A stretch of DNA of 64,000 nucleotides from Natronorubrum aibiense (GTDB taxonomy: Archaea; Halobacteriota; Halobacteria; Halobacteriales; Natrialbaceae). Under the pieces are notes generated by a model. The model did not search any database and was not told where the DNA came from. It saw only the letters and a list, made by a program, of their open reading frames with translations. Shown here one piece after another: positions 9,701-17,739 of this stretch; within the stretch, counting starts at the first letter, position 1; each line of letters opens with the position of its first letter. A program made the position numbers and the translations under genes. The stretch is taken from NCBI RefSeq assembly GCF_009392895.1, contig NZ_CP045488.1:2170001-2234000 (forward strand), in the 5' to 3' direction.

Positions 9701-10443
9701 ACGAGCACCCGGCCACCGTGGAGACGACCTCCGAAACGCCGACCGTCGACTCGACGGAACCGACCGATCTGGACGACGATACCGCTTCGACGCCCGGCCC
9801 TGCAGACGCCACCGACACCCCAGACGAGCTCGGCGGGCTGTTCGATGACATCGACGAGACCGTCGACACACTCGAAACTGGCGAGGGCGCGCCACCGGAG
9901 GCTGCGTCGCGCGCGGACACTACCGACAACGACCCCGAGTCGATGTTCCAAGACGATGAGTTCGAGTCGATTTTCGATCCCGAGTCGGCCGACGATGCGG
10001 TCGGTGATTTCAGCGACCAACTCGAGCCGACCGAGGCGGACGAGCGGACATCCGATGCGGACGAGTTGGACGACGACACGGCAACCGATGACGCAGTCGA
10101 GTCGCCACCGGCAGACCTGGAGGTAACGATCGATATTCCGGACCCCGACGCAGACGCCACGGACGAGTCGGAAACGAACATCGACACGGAAGCCGAGCGC
10201 GACTCAGATGTGGAAGCCGACGGCGAGACCGCATCCGAAGCTAACACCGATAGCACCGACTCGATTTTCGCCAGTGACGACGTCTCGATCTTCTCCGACG
10301 ACGAGGCGGAGACGACGGACGACGGCTCGTTGTTCGACGACAGTAACACACCGGCCGAGACGGACGAGTCGATTTTCAGACGAAGCGATGAGGCAGACGG
10401 TGACGAGGCGAACGACGATCGTGACGAGGAGACCGACGCATGA
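6730..10443 (+). CDS. pilB: Type IV pilus assembly ATPase PilB with a long acidic C-terminal tail
   Basis: A hexameric secretion ATPase of the GspE/VirB11/archaellar family that powers pilus assembly from the cytoplasmic face. The 1237-residue protein has Walker A GGTASGKTT at about residues 544-552 and the Asp/Glu-box region IVMGEIRGEEGRTLF near 617-632. It also has the MSTGHTTYTTFHADS histidine motif. The catalytic part ends near residue 870. The remaining ~365 residues are Asp/Glu/Ser/Thr-rich, look disordered and carry repeated S-I-F-type motifs. Typical haloarchaeal PilB proteins are shorter. The ATG at 6730 is chosen over an in-frame TTG at 6721. The gene overlaps pilC by 4 bases and starts the pilus operon. 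Confidence 0.9.
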   Translation: MAIDEGDQSDAGKFSEGEASESVSEDRTSHESDTDSGVRVGEYTWADFMADHGYGDEVSTLYPDDPEPAADDQLGLDTDEPVEPTVPRGDDWARVDFDPEAYLGRHPDTLESVIADPAKPNAETLWKIFLEYVDPETTPVTKDVWTWEHYKWEYYYEDDGSRPRDANGEIIRHDKEDALGFDPDTIEQRLFAGDEAAMVLDELVEERTVNVQADIDEDDFFSTATGNTTVTNRYDLEKAVPMDKKTHFREVERYWVNKPYACVVIFHSEKENEKKYYMIEPYRNEIEQELQEFLSGKLRTAIKYSEDGIKEKATEDGRRTVIEEETRRLLKRYDLFEQASGGTQKSLLETLQTLLDDDDEDDEVESGPDPLEGISVRPEPAILEDDPDTLSEYQVEKLLYLLKRNFIGYERIDGIKHDINVEDISVDGYNSPVFVYHSEYEQIISNIYHGKDELDDFVVKLAQRSGKGISKRLPQVDATLPDGSRAQLTLGQEVSDHGTNYTIRQFKDVPFTPIDLINWNTFSLDEMAFLWLAIENHKSLIFAGGTASGKTTSLNAVSLFIPSSAKIVSIEDTREVELPQRNWIASVTRPSFADDEQGDVDEFDLLEAALRQRPDYIVMGEIRGEEGRTLFQVMSTGHTTYTTFHADSVDEVLKRFTTDPINVSKTMFTALDLVSIQTQTRVQGRKVRRNKSLTEINHYEAEHDEINVQDVYQWQAETDEFLKMGDSNTLEEIQFDRGWSKEKLEEELFKREVIIAYLIKNGLNTYAEVAATVQAFINDPDTILTLIANGYLEDSLEDLREMESVLIDVDQEKEELVPRPEATDETYNLSMDLLERAEESLFEEYRGKVPSGLASALGGVEVEETVEVDRADTDEFEFAGEVDGTIDEETWELGNSSTAFGADSGGDTDEPAWLSDDSGFDISDAGADLESSAEATADTATPDDAGDNSSPVDQDGPTAGGEATTDEPVAEGALPAARSETDSSQSDADADEHPATVETTSETPTVDSTEPTDLDDDTASTPGPADATDTPDELGGLFDDIDETVDTLETGEGAPPEAASRADTTDNDPESMFQDDEFESIFDPESADDAVGDFSDQLEPTEADERTSDADELDDDTATDDAVESPPADLEVTIDIPDPDADATDESETNIDTEAERDSDVEADGETASEANTDSTDSIFASDDVSIFSDDEAETTDDGSLFDDSNTPAETDESIFRRSDEADGDEANDDRDEETDA

Positions 10444-12494
10444 GCTTGCGAACCGACAACAGCGGCGGAGCCGGCAGCCTCTCGAGTGGCTCGGACGTTT
10501 TAGGTGAGACGTTCTACCCCCTGTACGACCGGCTGTTCAGCGAGGATAGCGAGTTCGTCGGCGACGTCGAGACGAAACTCGCACAGGCTCGAATGACCGA
10601 TACGGTCGAACTCTACCTCTCTCGAGCCCTCGGCATCGGCTTCATCAGCGGGCTGGCACTCTGGCTGCTCGGCCTCCTGCTCGGCTACGGGCTGTTCGCG
10701 ACCGGGCTCATTCAGGTCGACGTAATCATCGGCTTCCCCGTCAGCAGCGAGACGGTTCTCACGCTCATCGAAACGCTTCGAGTGCCGGCACTTATCTTCG
10801 TCACCGGCCTCGTCTTCGGCTCGATCGGCTTCGGGATCGGCTTCGGCTCACTGGTCGCGATCCCCTACTCGCGTGCGTCGACTCGCAAGCGCGAGATCAA
10901 CATGCTCCTGACCGATTCGGTGTCGTTCATGTACGCGCTGTCTGTCGGCGGCCTGAACCAACTCGAGATCATCGAGGCGATGGCCCAGGCCGACGACACC
11001 TACGGCGAGGTGGCGATGGAGTTTCAGAGCATCGTCAAAGAGACCGAATACTTCGATATCGACTACCGAACCGCGATCAGAAAGCAGGCCCTCGAGACGC
11101 CGAGCGACGAACTCTCGCAGTTCCTGACCGACATGCTCTCGATCGTCAACAGCGGCGGCGACATGGAAAGTTTCCTCGAGGACAAAAAGGAAAAACACCT
11201 GCGAACGGCCAAACAGGAACAGGAACTCACCCTCGAGACGCTCGAACTGTTCGGCGAAATGTACATGACGCTGTCGCTGTTTCCGCTGCTGTTGATCATC
11301 ATCATGGTCGTCATGCAGATGATCCCGCAGGCGGACGTGACGAATCAGATGCTGTATATGACCGTTTACGGGCTGATTCCACTAATCGGCATCGCGTTTC
11401 TCGTCCTGGTTTCGACGGTCAAACACGACGAGCCGGGCGACGGTTATCTCTCGATGGGGAAGACGGAACAGCGCATCGAAACCCAGCGAGATCAGGGCCT
11501 GTTGAACCTCGGGCTCGTCGAGCAGTTCACGGGCGAGTACAGCGTCTTCGACCGTATCAAAAACCGCGAAGGAACCTACGAGACGAAAGAGGTCCTCCAG
11601 CGGCCACACATTTTCTTCCGAGACAACCCCCTGTTTACGCTCGCGTTGACGCTGCCCGCCTCGCTCGTGATCGTCGCCACGGCGATGGTCAGCGGCGCGG
11701 CACCGACGTCGTGGGACCAGCTGCTCGGCAACGCCGTCTGGGGGACGTTCATCTACGTCTACGTGCCGCTGTACGTGATGGCAATTCCGCTCGCAATCTT
11801 CCGCGAGTGGAACGTCCGTCACAGAAACGCCGTCGTCAGTCAACTCTCCGAAGACCTTCGGAAACTCTCGAGTTCGAACGACACCGGGCTGACGCTGCTC
11901 GAGTCGCTCAAGGCGGTTTCGGAGACGACGAGCGGCAAACTGGCCCGCGAGTTCGAGATGATGCACACGAAAGTCAACTACGGAACGGGCCTGAAACAGG
12001 CGTTCATCGAATTTAACAACAAATACCACATCCCGCGACTCGCTCGGACGACCCGACTGATTACCGAAGCCCAGGAGGCGTCGAACCAGATTTCGGACGT
12101 CCTCCGGACCGCCGCCCGCGCCAGCGAGAACCACGACGATATCGAACGCGAGCGCAAATCCCGCACGCGGATGCAGGTCGTGATTATCATCATGACGTTC
12201 ATGACCGTGCTCGCGGTGATCGCGATCCTCAAGACCCAGTTCATCGACACCATGGCCGGCCTCGAGTCGACCAGCAGCGATTCGGGTGGCGGTGGTGAGC
12301 TCGCACAGGCCGACCTGAGCGAGAACATTCAGGTCGATATGCTGGCCGTGTTGTTCTTCCACGCCGTGACGATGCAGGCGATCATCTCCGGGTTCATCTG
12401 TGGCTACATCCGGGACGCCGACCTGCTGAGTGGGCTGAAGTATGCCGTTGCACTGGCAACGATCGCACTCGTCGGCTGGACGCTGGTGGCCTGA
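10440..12494 (+). CDS. pilC: Type IV pilus platform membrane protein PilC (TadC/GspF family)
   Basis: The membrane platform on which PilB acts during pilus assembly. The 684-residue protein has about nine hydrophobic segments and two related cytoplasmic domains. Each resembles the GspF fold: one around residues 140-270 (LTDSVSFMYALSVGGLNQLE), the second around 465-590 (SQLSEDLRKLSSSNDTGLTL). Duplicated GspF-like domains and large size are usual for archaeal PilC/ArlJ-like proteins. The ATG overlaps the pilB stop (ATGA), indicating coupled translation. The next gene begins one base after its stop. Confidence 0.9.
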   Translation: MSLRTDNSGGAGSLSSGSDVLGETFYPLYDRLFSEDSEFVGDVETKLAQARMTDTVELYLSRALGIGFISGLALWLLGLLLGYGLFATGLIQVDVIIGFPVSSETVLTLIETLRVPALIFVTGLVFGSIGFGIGFGSLVAIPYSRASTRKREINMLLTDSVSFMYALSVGGLNQLEIIEAMAQADDTYGEVAMEFQSIVKETEYFDIDYRTAIRKQALETPSDELSQFLTDMLSIVNSGGDMESFLEDKKEKHLRTAKQEQELTLETLELFGEMYMTLSLFPLLLIIIMVVMQMIPQADVTNQMLYMTVYGLIPLIGIAFLVLVSTVKHDEPGDGYLSMGKTEQRIETQRDQGLLNLGLVEQFTGEYSVFDRIKNREGTYETKEVLQRPHIFFRDNPLFTLALTLPASLVIVATAMVSGAAPTSWDQLLGNAVWGTFIYVYVPLYVMAIPLAIFREWNVRHRNAVVSQLSEDLRKLSSSNDTGLTLLESLKAVSETTSGKLAREFEMMHTKVNYGTGLKQAFIEFNNKYHIPRLARTTRLITEAQEASNQISDVLRTAARASENHDDIERERKSRTRMQVVIIIMTFMTVLAVIAILKTQFIDTMAGLESTSSDSGGGGELAQADLSENIQVDMLAVLFFHAVTMQAIISGFICGYIRDADLLSGLKYAVALATIALVGWTLVA

Positions 12495-12495
12495 A

Positions 12496-13020
12496 ATGAG
12501 CCGAAAACGAACGCAGAACGGATCGAAGCGCACTCGAGGTCGCCGTCAACGGACGGTCTCGCTCTCGCTTCGTGATCGTGGCCAGACCACGCAGGATTTC
12601 GCGATCGGGATCGGTGTGTTCATTCTGGCCGTCGCCTTCGTGTTCTCGTTTCTGCCGACGATCCTGACGCCGTTCGACTCGTCGGTCAGCGGTGGACAGA
12701 CGGCACAGGCAGACCGGATCGCGGATCGACTGGTCGACCACCTGTCGGAGGACGCCGACGAACCGAATTCGATCGATAGCGACGACTTCGAAGAGATCGA
12801 TAATTCCGAGAAAATCGGCGATACCGTCGGCCTTCGGACAGCGGGCGATCGAGTGAACGTACGTATCGAATATCTCGACGAGAGTGAGACCGTCGACGAT
12901 CTGGTTATCGGTGACGAGTATACCGACCAGTCAGCCGCCAGTTCGGCTCGAATCGTGACGCTCGAGGACAACCCAGACGGCTGTGAAACAGCGTGCCGGC
13001 TCGTTGTGAGGATCTGGTGA
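12496..13020 (+). CDS. Pilin-like membrane-anchored protein 1 of the pil operon
   Basis: A 174-residue protein with a very basic N-terminus (residues 1-35), then DRGQTTQDFAIGIGVFILAV, a hydrophobic segment preceded by the D-R-G-Q signature, and an extracellular acidic domain. This arrangement is that of a type IV pilin or minor pseudopilin with a prepilin-peptidase signal. The best-fitting family from memory is haloarchaeal DUF7287; this is not verified. The domain ends with a CETACRLVVRIW segment whose two Cys may pair. The chosen ATG lies one base after the pilC stop; an earlier in-frame start overlaps pilC and is rejected. Confidence 0.8.
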   Translation: MSRKRTQNGSKRTRGRRQRTVSLSLRDRGQTTQDFAIGIGVFILAVAFVFSFLPTILTPFDSSVSGGQTAQADRIADRLVDHLSEDADEPNSIDSDDFEEIDNSEKIGDTVGLRTAGDRVNVRIEYLDESETVDDLVIGDEYTDQSAASSARIVTLEDNPDGCETACRLVVRIW

Positions 13021-13024
13021 TAGA

Positions 13025-13675
13025 ATGAGAGACAGTAGTTCGACTGATCGAGGACAGGCCTACACCCTCGAGGGGTTCATCAGTGCGATGGTCGTCCTGA
13101 TGGCGCTGCTGTTGGCGTTGCAGTCGGTCGTCATTACGCCGACGACCGGCGGGTTGACGGACCGAACGGTCAAATCACAGGTGCAACAGGAGACACAGGA
13201 TGCGCTGGTGGTCGCTGCGACGGCAGACCACGATGGAAAAAAGAATCTCTCCGAGATGGTTCGCTACTGGAACGACACTGAAGGAGATAACGGGGAGTTC
13301 CACAATGCGAGTGAAAGCGACGATGTACCGGGGTACTACAACGCCTCGAGTCAGACGGAACTCTACGAGGAGTTCGTTCTCGGAGAGATTCTTGCCGATC
13401 GGTTCACCGAACGCGGACTGAGTTACAACGTCGAACTCGTCTACTGGAACGAAAGCCGAGGGGTGCACGAAAGCGAGTATCTCGTCTATCAGGGCGAATC
13501 AGAAGCCGTGACGGCGAGTTACATGGTGACGTTGTTTGAAGATGACGATCTACTGGAGAGTGACAGCGACGTCGGTGGAAGTGACAACTATCCGATTGCT
13601 AGAGGAACTGAGGATGACGGTGATGATGACTCCGAGATCTACAACGTGGTGGAGGTGCGCGTGTCAGTATGGTGA
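13025..13675 (+). CDS. Pilin-like membrane-anchored protein 2 of the pil operon
   Basis: A 216-residue protein beginning with a short polar head, STDRGQAYTLEGFISAMVVL and a single hydrophobic helix, followed by a hydrophilic, acidic domain predicted outside the cell. The D-R-G-Q motif before the helix is shared with its neighbours and is consistent with processing by the archaeal prepilin peptidase. From memory the family is DUF7288, found beside pilB/pilC in many haloarchaea; unverified. It ends YNVVEVRVSVW, resembling the hydrophobic C-terminus of its upstream neighbour (RLVVRIW). The gene follows the previous one by 4 bases and overlaps the next by 7. Confidence 0.8.
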   Translation: MRDSSSTDRGQAYTLEGFISAMVVLMALLLALQSVVITPTTGGLTDRTVKSQVQQETQDALVVAATADHDGKKNLSEMVRYWNDTEGDNGEFHNASESDDVPGYYNASSQTELYEEFVLGEILADRFTERGLSYNVELVYWNESRGVHESEYLVYQGESEAVTASYMVTLFEDDDLLESDSDVGGSDNYPIARGTEDDGDDDSEIYNVVEVRVSVW

Positions 13676-14220
13676 TTGATCGTCTTCGAAACCGACGGCG
13701 TGATCGCGACGACGGCCGTTCCGATAGAGGACAGGTGATCCTCATCGGTGCAATCGCACTTGCGTTCATCATTCTCGGCGTCGTCGTCGTCTTCAACGGC
13801 GTCGTCTACACCGAGACGCTCTCGTCGGCCGAGACAGATCAGAGCGCGACCACCGCCGAAGCGACCGAACTTGAGGTCAAACAGGGAGTTGCGTGTTTGG
13901 CCGCCGAGGTAGAGGATGATGTATCGATAACCGATTTAGAAGGAGAGGACTTGGAAAATAATGGCGATCTGACAGAGAGTGGTACTGAGGCGGTAGACGA
14001 CTACTGGGAAACAAACGTCGAAACGTTCGACGAACGATATCGGAACGCGACAGCCCACTCGAGGCCAGCAGTGGTGGCTATCGACGACGATGCTGAGTTC
14101 ACCCTCGATGGGGATAACGTCATACTGGATGGTGATCTGACAGTCACGATTACGTACGACACCAACGACCTCAGGTACGAACGAACGGTCGACGTCAACC
14201 CGGAGGCGTGTCCATCATGA
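13669..14220 (+). CDS. Pilin-like membrane-anchored protein 3 of the pil operon
   Basis: A 183-residue protein with a strongly basic head (RLRNRRRDRDDGR), then SDRGQVILIGAIALAFIILG, a single transmembrane helix and an extracellular domain. The D-R-G-Q motif and helix fit an archaeal pilin signal. From memory it matches the DUF7261 family of pilus-associated proteins; unverified. Two Cys (in GVACLAAEVE and the C-terminal PEACPS) could form a disulfide. It overlaps the upstream gene by 7 bases and the downstream gene by 4 bases. Confidence 0.8.
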   Translation: MVIDRLRNRRRDRDDGRSDRGQVILIGAIALAFIILGVVVVFNGVVYTETLSSAETDQSATTAEATELEVKQGVACLAAEVEDDVSITDLEGEDLENNGDLTESGTEAVDDYWETNVETFDERYRNATAHSRPAVVAIDDDAEFTLDGDNVILDGDLTVTITYDTNDLRYERTVDVNPEACPS

Positions 14221-14723
14221 TCCGACGGACCCACAGCGGGACGGACCGCGGGATGTCGATCGCGCTCACGCACGTCCTGACGATTGGGATTACGACGATC
14301 CTCATCGCCATGCTGTTGATGTCCGGGAGTACGATGCTGGACACGGAGACCGAACGGTCGACGCAGACGTCACTCGAGACCATCGGCGAACGGTTGGCCG
14401 GCGACATCGACAATGTCGATCGGATCGTAGCCGACAGCGATGACACGGTGACGATCACGGCGGAGCAGCCGCGGTCGGTCGCAAACTCGAGATACACCGT
14501 CGAGTTGCGCGACGACTGTAGCGAGGAGGACGCCTCGCTGCTCGAGGAATCCGATTCAACTGCCTGTCTACGGCTCACGGCCCAAGACGTCGACGTCGTC
14601 GTCTACGTACCCGTCGCAGTCGACGGAGAACGGATCAAAGAACTGCAGTCCGTTCGAGGCGGGACGATCGAGATCAAATACGAGGACGAGGATGACGGCA
14701 TCGAACTGGAGGCGGTGAACTGA
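14217..14723 (+). CDS. Pilin-like membrane-anchored protein 4 of the pil operon
   Basis: A 168-residue protein: basic head, TDRGMSIALTHVLTIGITTI, one hydrophobic helix and an extracellular domain with two Cys (RDDCSEEDA and STACLRL) likely to pair. From memory it resembles DUF7266; unverified. The ATG at 14217 overlaps the previous stop (ATGA); an upstream GTG at 14208 is possible but less likely. The product ends KYEDEDDGIELEAVN and its stop overlaps the next start (TGATG). Confidence 0.78.
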   Translation: MIRRTHSGTDRGMSIALTHVLTIGITTILIAMLLMSGSTMLDTETERSTQTSLETIGERLAGDIDNVDRIVADSDDTVTITAEQPRSVANSRYTVELRDDCSEEDASLLEESDSTACLRLTAQDVDVVVYVPVAVDGERIKELQSVRGGTIEIKYEDEDDGIELEAVN

Positions 14724-15532
14724 TGCGACGAGACACACCGGCCACGACCGACCGGGCAGTCTCCGAAGTCGTCGCCTTCGTCCTCGTCTTCGCGATTATC
14801 CTCGGCTCCGTCGGTATCCTGTACTCGACCGGGTTTCAGGCGATGGACGACTATCAGGAAACCGAACAACTCGTCAACGCCGAGCGGGCGATGGATGCCC
14901 TCGCATCCAATTTCAACGACATCATCCGGTACAACGGCGTCAACCAACGCTACGGTGAACTCTCGTTGCGGGGTGGGGCTGTCAGATCGAGTGACAGTGG
15001 AACCAATCTCGACATTTTGATCGAGAAAGATGATGAGAACAGGTCAATTTCTGACAGGGATGACGCGGAGTTCTTGCAGTACTACACCGGCGAAACGCTC
15101 GATTTAGGCGAGTTCGCTTATACGTCGGATGGTGATCGGATCGCATACGAGGGTGGTGGCCTCGTCCGTGGCGATGACTCCGAAGACTGGAGTCTCGTTC
15201 GTAAACAGCCCCACATAACGTGTAGCGATGATCGCGAGGCAGCGGTAATCTCGCTCGTTACGATTTCGGCAGACGACCGGTCGGTCCAGAGCAGCAGCGG
15301 ACTGGGCGTCACGATGTCCGTCGAAAACCGCAGTAGTGCGGTTTACACCGACGATGTCGATAGCGTGTCCATCACCATCGACGACGACGATACCGCATAC
15401 AACGACGCGTGGAACTCGACTCTCGACACTGATCGTGGCTGGACGGACAACGACAACGGAGACGATCTCAGACGAACGTGTCCTGCCGACCGAGTCGTCG
15501 TCACCATCGTCGAAGTCGACCTCGAGTACTGA
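14723..15532 (+). CDS. Pilin-like membrane-anchored protein 5 of the pil operon
   Basis: The last and largest of the five pilin-like proteins, 269 residues. It starts with TTDRAVSEVVAFVLVFAIIL, very close to the classic haloarchaeal pilin start (R-A/G followed by V-S-x-V and a hydrophobic helix). An extended extracellular domain with the segment FNDIIRYNGVNQRYGELSLRGG follows. From memory it is the DUF7289 family; unverified. Two Cys (HITCSDD and RRTCPADR) sit in the outer domain. Its size suggests a minor pilin or tip protein rather than a major filament subunit. The gene ends the operon, 5 bases before a convergent gene. Confidence 0.8.
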   Translation: MRRDTPATTDRAVSEVVAFVLVFAIILGSVGILYSTGFQAMDDYQETEQLVNAERAMDALASNFNDIIRYNGVNQRYGELSLRGGAVRSSDSGTNLDILIEKDDENRSISDRDDAEFLQYYTGETLDLGEFAYTSDGDRIAYEGGGLVRGDDSEDWSLVRKQPHITCSDDREAAVISLVTISADDRSVQSSSGLGVTMSVENRSSAVYTDDVDSVSITIDDDDTAYNDAWNSTLDTDRGWTDNDNGDDLRRTCPADRVVVTIVEVDLEY

Positions 15533-15537
15533 CGGCG

Positions 15538-16800
15538 CTACGATTGCTCCCAGTCGCCGGTCAACATCGCCCGCAAGCCCGCTCGAGCCACCAGTGCCTC
15601 GACGCGTGCGGCCCGCGTGTCGACATCGCCAGCCGTCTCGAGGTAGAGTCCGTTCGAAAGCTGCTGAGGCGCGGTCATCGGCGTCCCGTCGGCGTGTGTC
15701 GGTGCATCGTTCAGGACGGCACGGCCGTCGGCCGCCTCGTCGGGCTGCCAGGGGACGGACACGCCGGAGAGGCCACGGTCGAAGAGATACTCCGCGACGC
15801 CGACGAGCGCCTGGGCCGAACTCGAATGGCCGATTGCACCGATCGAGGTCCGATCGTTGAAAAATCGGACGACGTACTCGCCGTCGTCGGTGGCGTCCGA
15901 ATCGTCTGGCTCGTTCGCGTGATCGTCACCGCTAGTCGTCGGTGTCGCTGAGTCGGTTCGGTCACTGGCGTCCGTTTCGGAGGGCTGTAACGTCTTGGTT
16001 GACTCGGTGGCCGAATTTTCGTCGATATCTTCGTGACTCGTATTCGAGTCGCCCATCGGCTCCGGCTGTCGGTCGACCGCTGGGCTATCACCGTCTGAAA
16101 TTTCAGTCTCGGAGAACTGGATTGAGACGTTCGATTCGGTCGGTGCCTCGAGTGCACCGCCTGACCGACCGGAACCTGTCTCGGCAAACGAAGCGACCAG
16201 CTGCTCGAGAAATCGGTCGGCGGCGGATTCGAACTCCGATCTGTAGGCATCGCCCCCTTCGGTTGTCGCCACGAGTTCCGCAACGATCGAGTCGGCGAGT
16301 GCCGTGCGCTCGACGGCGAGCTGACGGGCGATATCCGTCCGAGCGTGGTGCTCGAGATGTCGACTGAGTCGCTCGTGCGAGTAGTGTGCGAGCGCGGCCT
16401 CATGATCGGGCAGTGACGACCGACGGCAGGCCAGTTGTTCGACGTCGGTCGTGCCGGCGAGAAAGAGAAACGTTCGGCCGTTAGTGTAGATCGCACGGTC
16501 GACGCCCGTCCAGGCCATCGTCTCGAGCAGGGAGACGGCGCGAGCTTTCTCGAGCGACGCGTCGAACGGTTCGGTAGCGACGAACAGGGCTGGAATCCCG
16601 TCGACCGAGCAGACGTACTCGAGAGCGGTCCCATCGACAGTCATCTCGGTCATACACGTGTCGGAGTGGATGTCCCAGCCGAGCGTCTCGAGAAACGGAT
16701 CGACGAGCCAGGCACGCGTTTCCCGGCCTGTCGTCGGCGGTGTCGAGTCGACGAGCGCTCGGCTGCGACTGATGAAGGCACGCAGATCGGGGGTACTCAT
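15538..16800 (-). CDS. Unrecognised protein with a degenerate type I restriction HsdR-N-like domain
   Basis: A 420-residue cytoplasmic protein whose function I do not recognise. Residues 1-130 resemble the N-terminal nuclease-like domain of type I restriction R subunits: helix, then TRAWLVDPFLETLGWDIHSD, a strand hairpin ALEYVCSVDGIPALFVATE, and later TNGRTFLFLAG. The usual metal-binding D...E-x-K residues are not in place (LEYV and VATE), so nuclease activity is doubtful. Residues 190-305 form an acidic, Ser/Thr-rich linker. The last ~110 residues form a separate domain (YVVRFFNDRTSIGAIGHSS...). It lies convergent to the pilus operon and upstream of it, in the same orientation, lie the che genes. 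Confidence 0.6.
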   Translation of the reverse strand: MSTPDLRAFISRSRALVDSTPPTTGRETRAWLVDPFLETLGWDIHSDTCMTEMTVDGTALEYVCSVDGIPALFVATEPFDASLEKARAVSLLETMAWTGVDRAIYTNGRTFLFLAGTTDVEQLACRRSSLPDHEAALAHYSHERLSRHLEHHARTDIARQLAVERTALADSIVAELVATTEGGDAYRSEFESAADRFLEQLVASFAETGSGRSGGALEAPTESNVSIQFSETEISDGDSPAVDRQPEPMGDSNTSHEDIDENSATESTKTLQPSETDASDRTDSATPTTSGDDHANEPDDSDATDDGEYVVRFFNDRTSIGAIGHSSSAQALVGVAEYLFDRGLSGVSVPWQPDEAADGRAVLNDAPTHADGTPMTAPQQLSNGLYLETAGDVDTRAARVEALVARAGLRAMLTGDWEQS

Positions 16801-16887
16801 ACTAGTGCGTGTTCGCCGAACCGGTATGTAAGCTCCCGTGTGTGTTTCAGCCGCCGCAATCGCCCGGAGAAACGCCGGCGTGTCGCC

Positions 16888-17739
16888 TCACAGGTGTGAG
16901 GTCGATTCCGACCGTTCGCGGGTCAGCCCGCTGGCCTCCGTCGGTTCGCGGTGATAGATCCGGAGTCTGGCATCACGGACCGTAAACGCGGATTTGAGGT
17001 TGGGGGGAATCGTCTCGGCCTTGCCAATGACGAGCGTCCCGTCCTGGCGGATCGATCGGGCGATCGTTCGGAGCATCGACTGTTTGTACTCGTTGTCGAT
17101 GTAGATGAACAGATTTCGACAGATCACGAGATCGAACCCCGTTTTGGGCTCGTCGTTGATCAGGTCGTGGCGTTCGAAGGTGACGTTGTGTTTGATACCG
17201 TCGTTAATCCGAAAAGTGCGGCCATCCCGGTCGACGTACGCGCTGTAGTCGTCGAGAAAGTCGAGTTGCTCGTCGATGTCGACAGTTCGAGACGCCTCGT
17301 AGACGCCGTTTCTGGCCGTCTCGAGCGCCGGTTCGCTGATGTCGGTCCCGAGAATGCGGACGGCGGACTCGTCGATTGCCGGCGTGTCGTGGGCGAGCAT
17401 CGATACCGAGTACGGTTCGCGGCCGTCCGCACACGCAGCGCTCCAGACGCGAACAGTGTCGTTGGCGTCGGTAAGCGACGCCAGTACCTCACGGATCCCC
17501 GCCCAGACGTTGGGATTGCGAAAGAAACCGGTGACGTTGATGCTCAGCGCATCGAGGAGTGCGTCTCCTTCGACGGGATCGTCTCGAAGCGTCTCGAGGT
17601 AGTCCGCGTACGTGTTGCTCTGGGTCCGACGCATCCGCGAGGAGATCCGCCGGTCGAGATAGCTGTCGTTGTAGTGACTGGTCGCGAACGCCAGTTCGTC
17701 TTCGACGTACGTCAACAGCTCCTCGAAGTCGTCGCTCAC
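16888..17739 (-). CDS. cheR: Chemotaxis protein methyltransferase CheR
   Basis: Transfers methyl groups from S-adenosylmethionine to glutamates of the transducer proteins, the adaptation step of taxis. The 283-residue protein shows the N-terminal all-helical CheR domain (residues 1-75) ending in the ALSINVTGFFRNPNVW motif, the SAM-binding segment VRVWSAACADGREPYSVSM, and DLVICRNLFIYID further on. It overlaps cheD by 4 bases, so methylation and deamidation enzymes are co-translated. The C-terminal ~20 residues are a polar tail. Confidence 0.95.
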   Translation of the reverse strand: MSDDFEELLTYVEDELAFATSHYNDSYLDRRISSRMRRTQSNTYADYLETLRDDPVEGDALLDALSINVTGFFRNPNVWAGIREVLASLTDANDTVRVWSAACADGREPYSVSMLAHDTPAIDESAVRILGTDISEPALETARNGVYEASRTVDIDEQLDFLDDYSAYVDRDGRTFRINDGIKHNVTFERHDLINDEPKTGFDLVICRNLFIYIDNEYKQSMLRTIARSIRQDGTLVIGKAETIPPNLKSAFTVRDARLRIYHREPTEASGLTRERSESTSHL

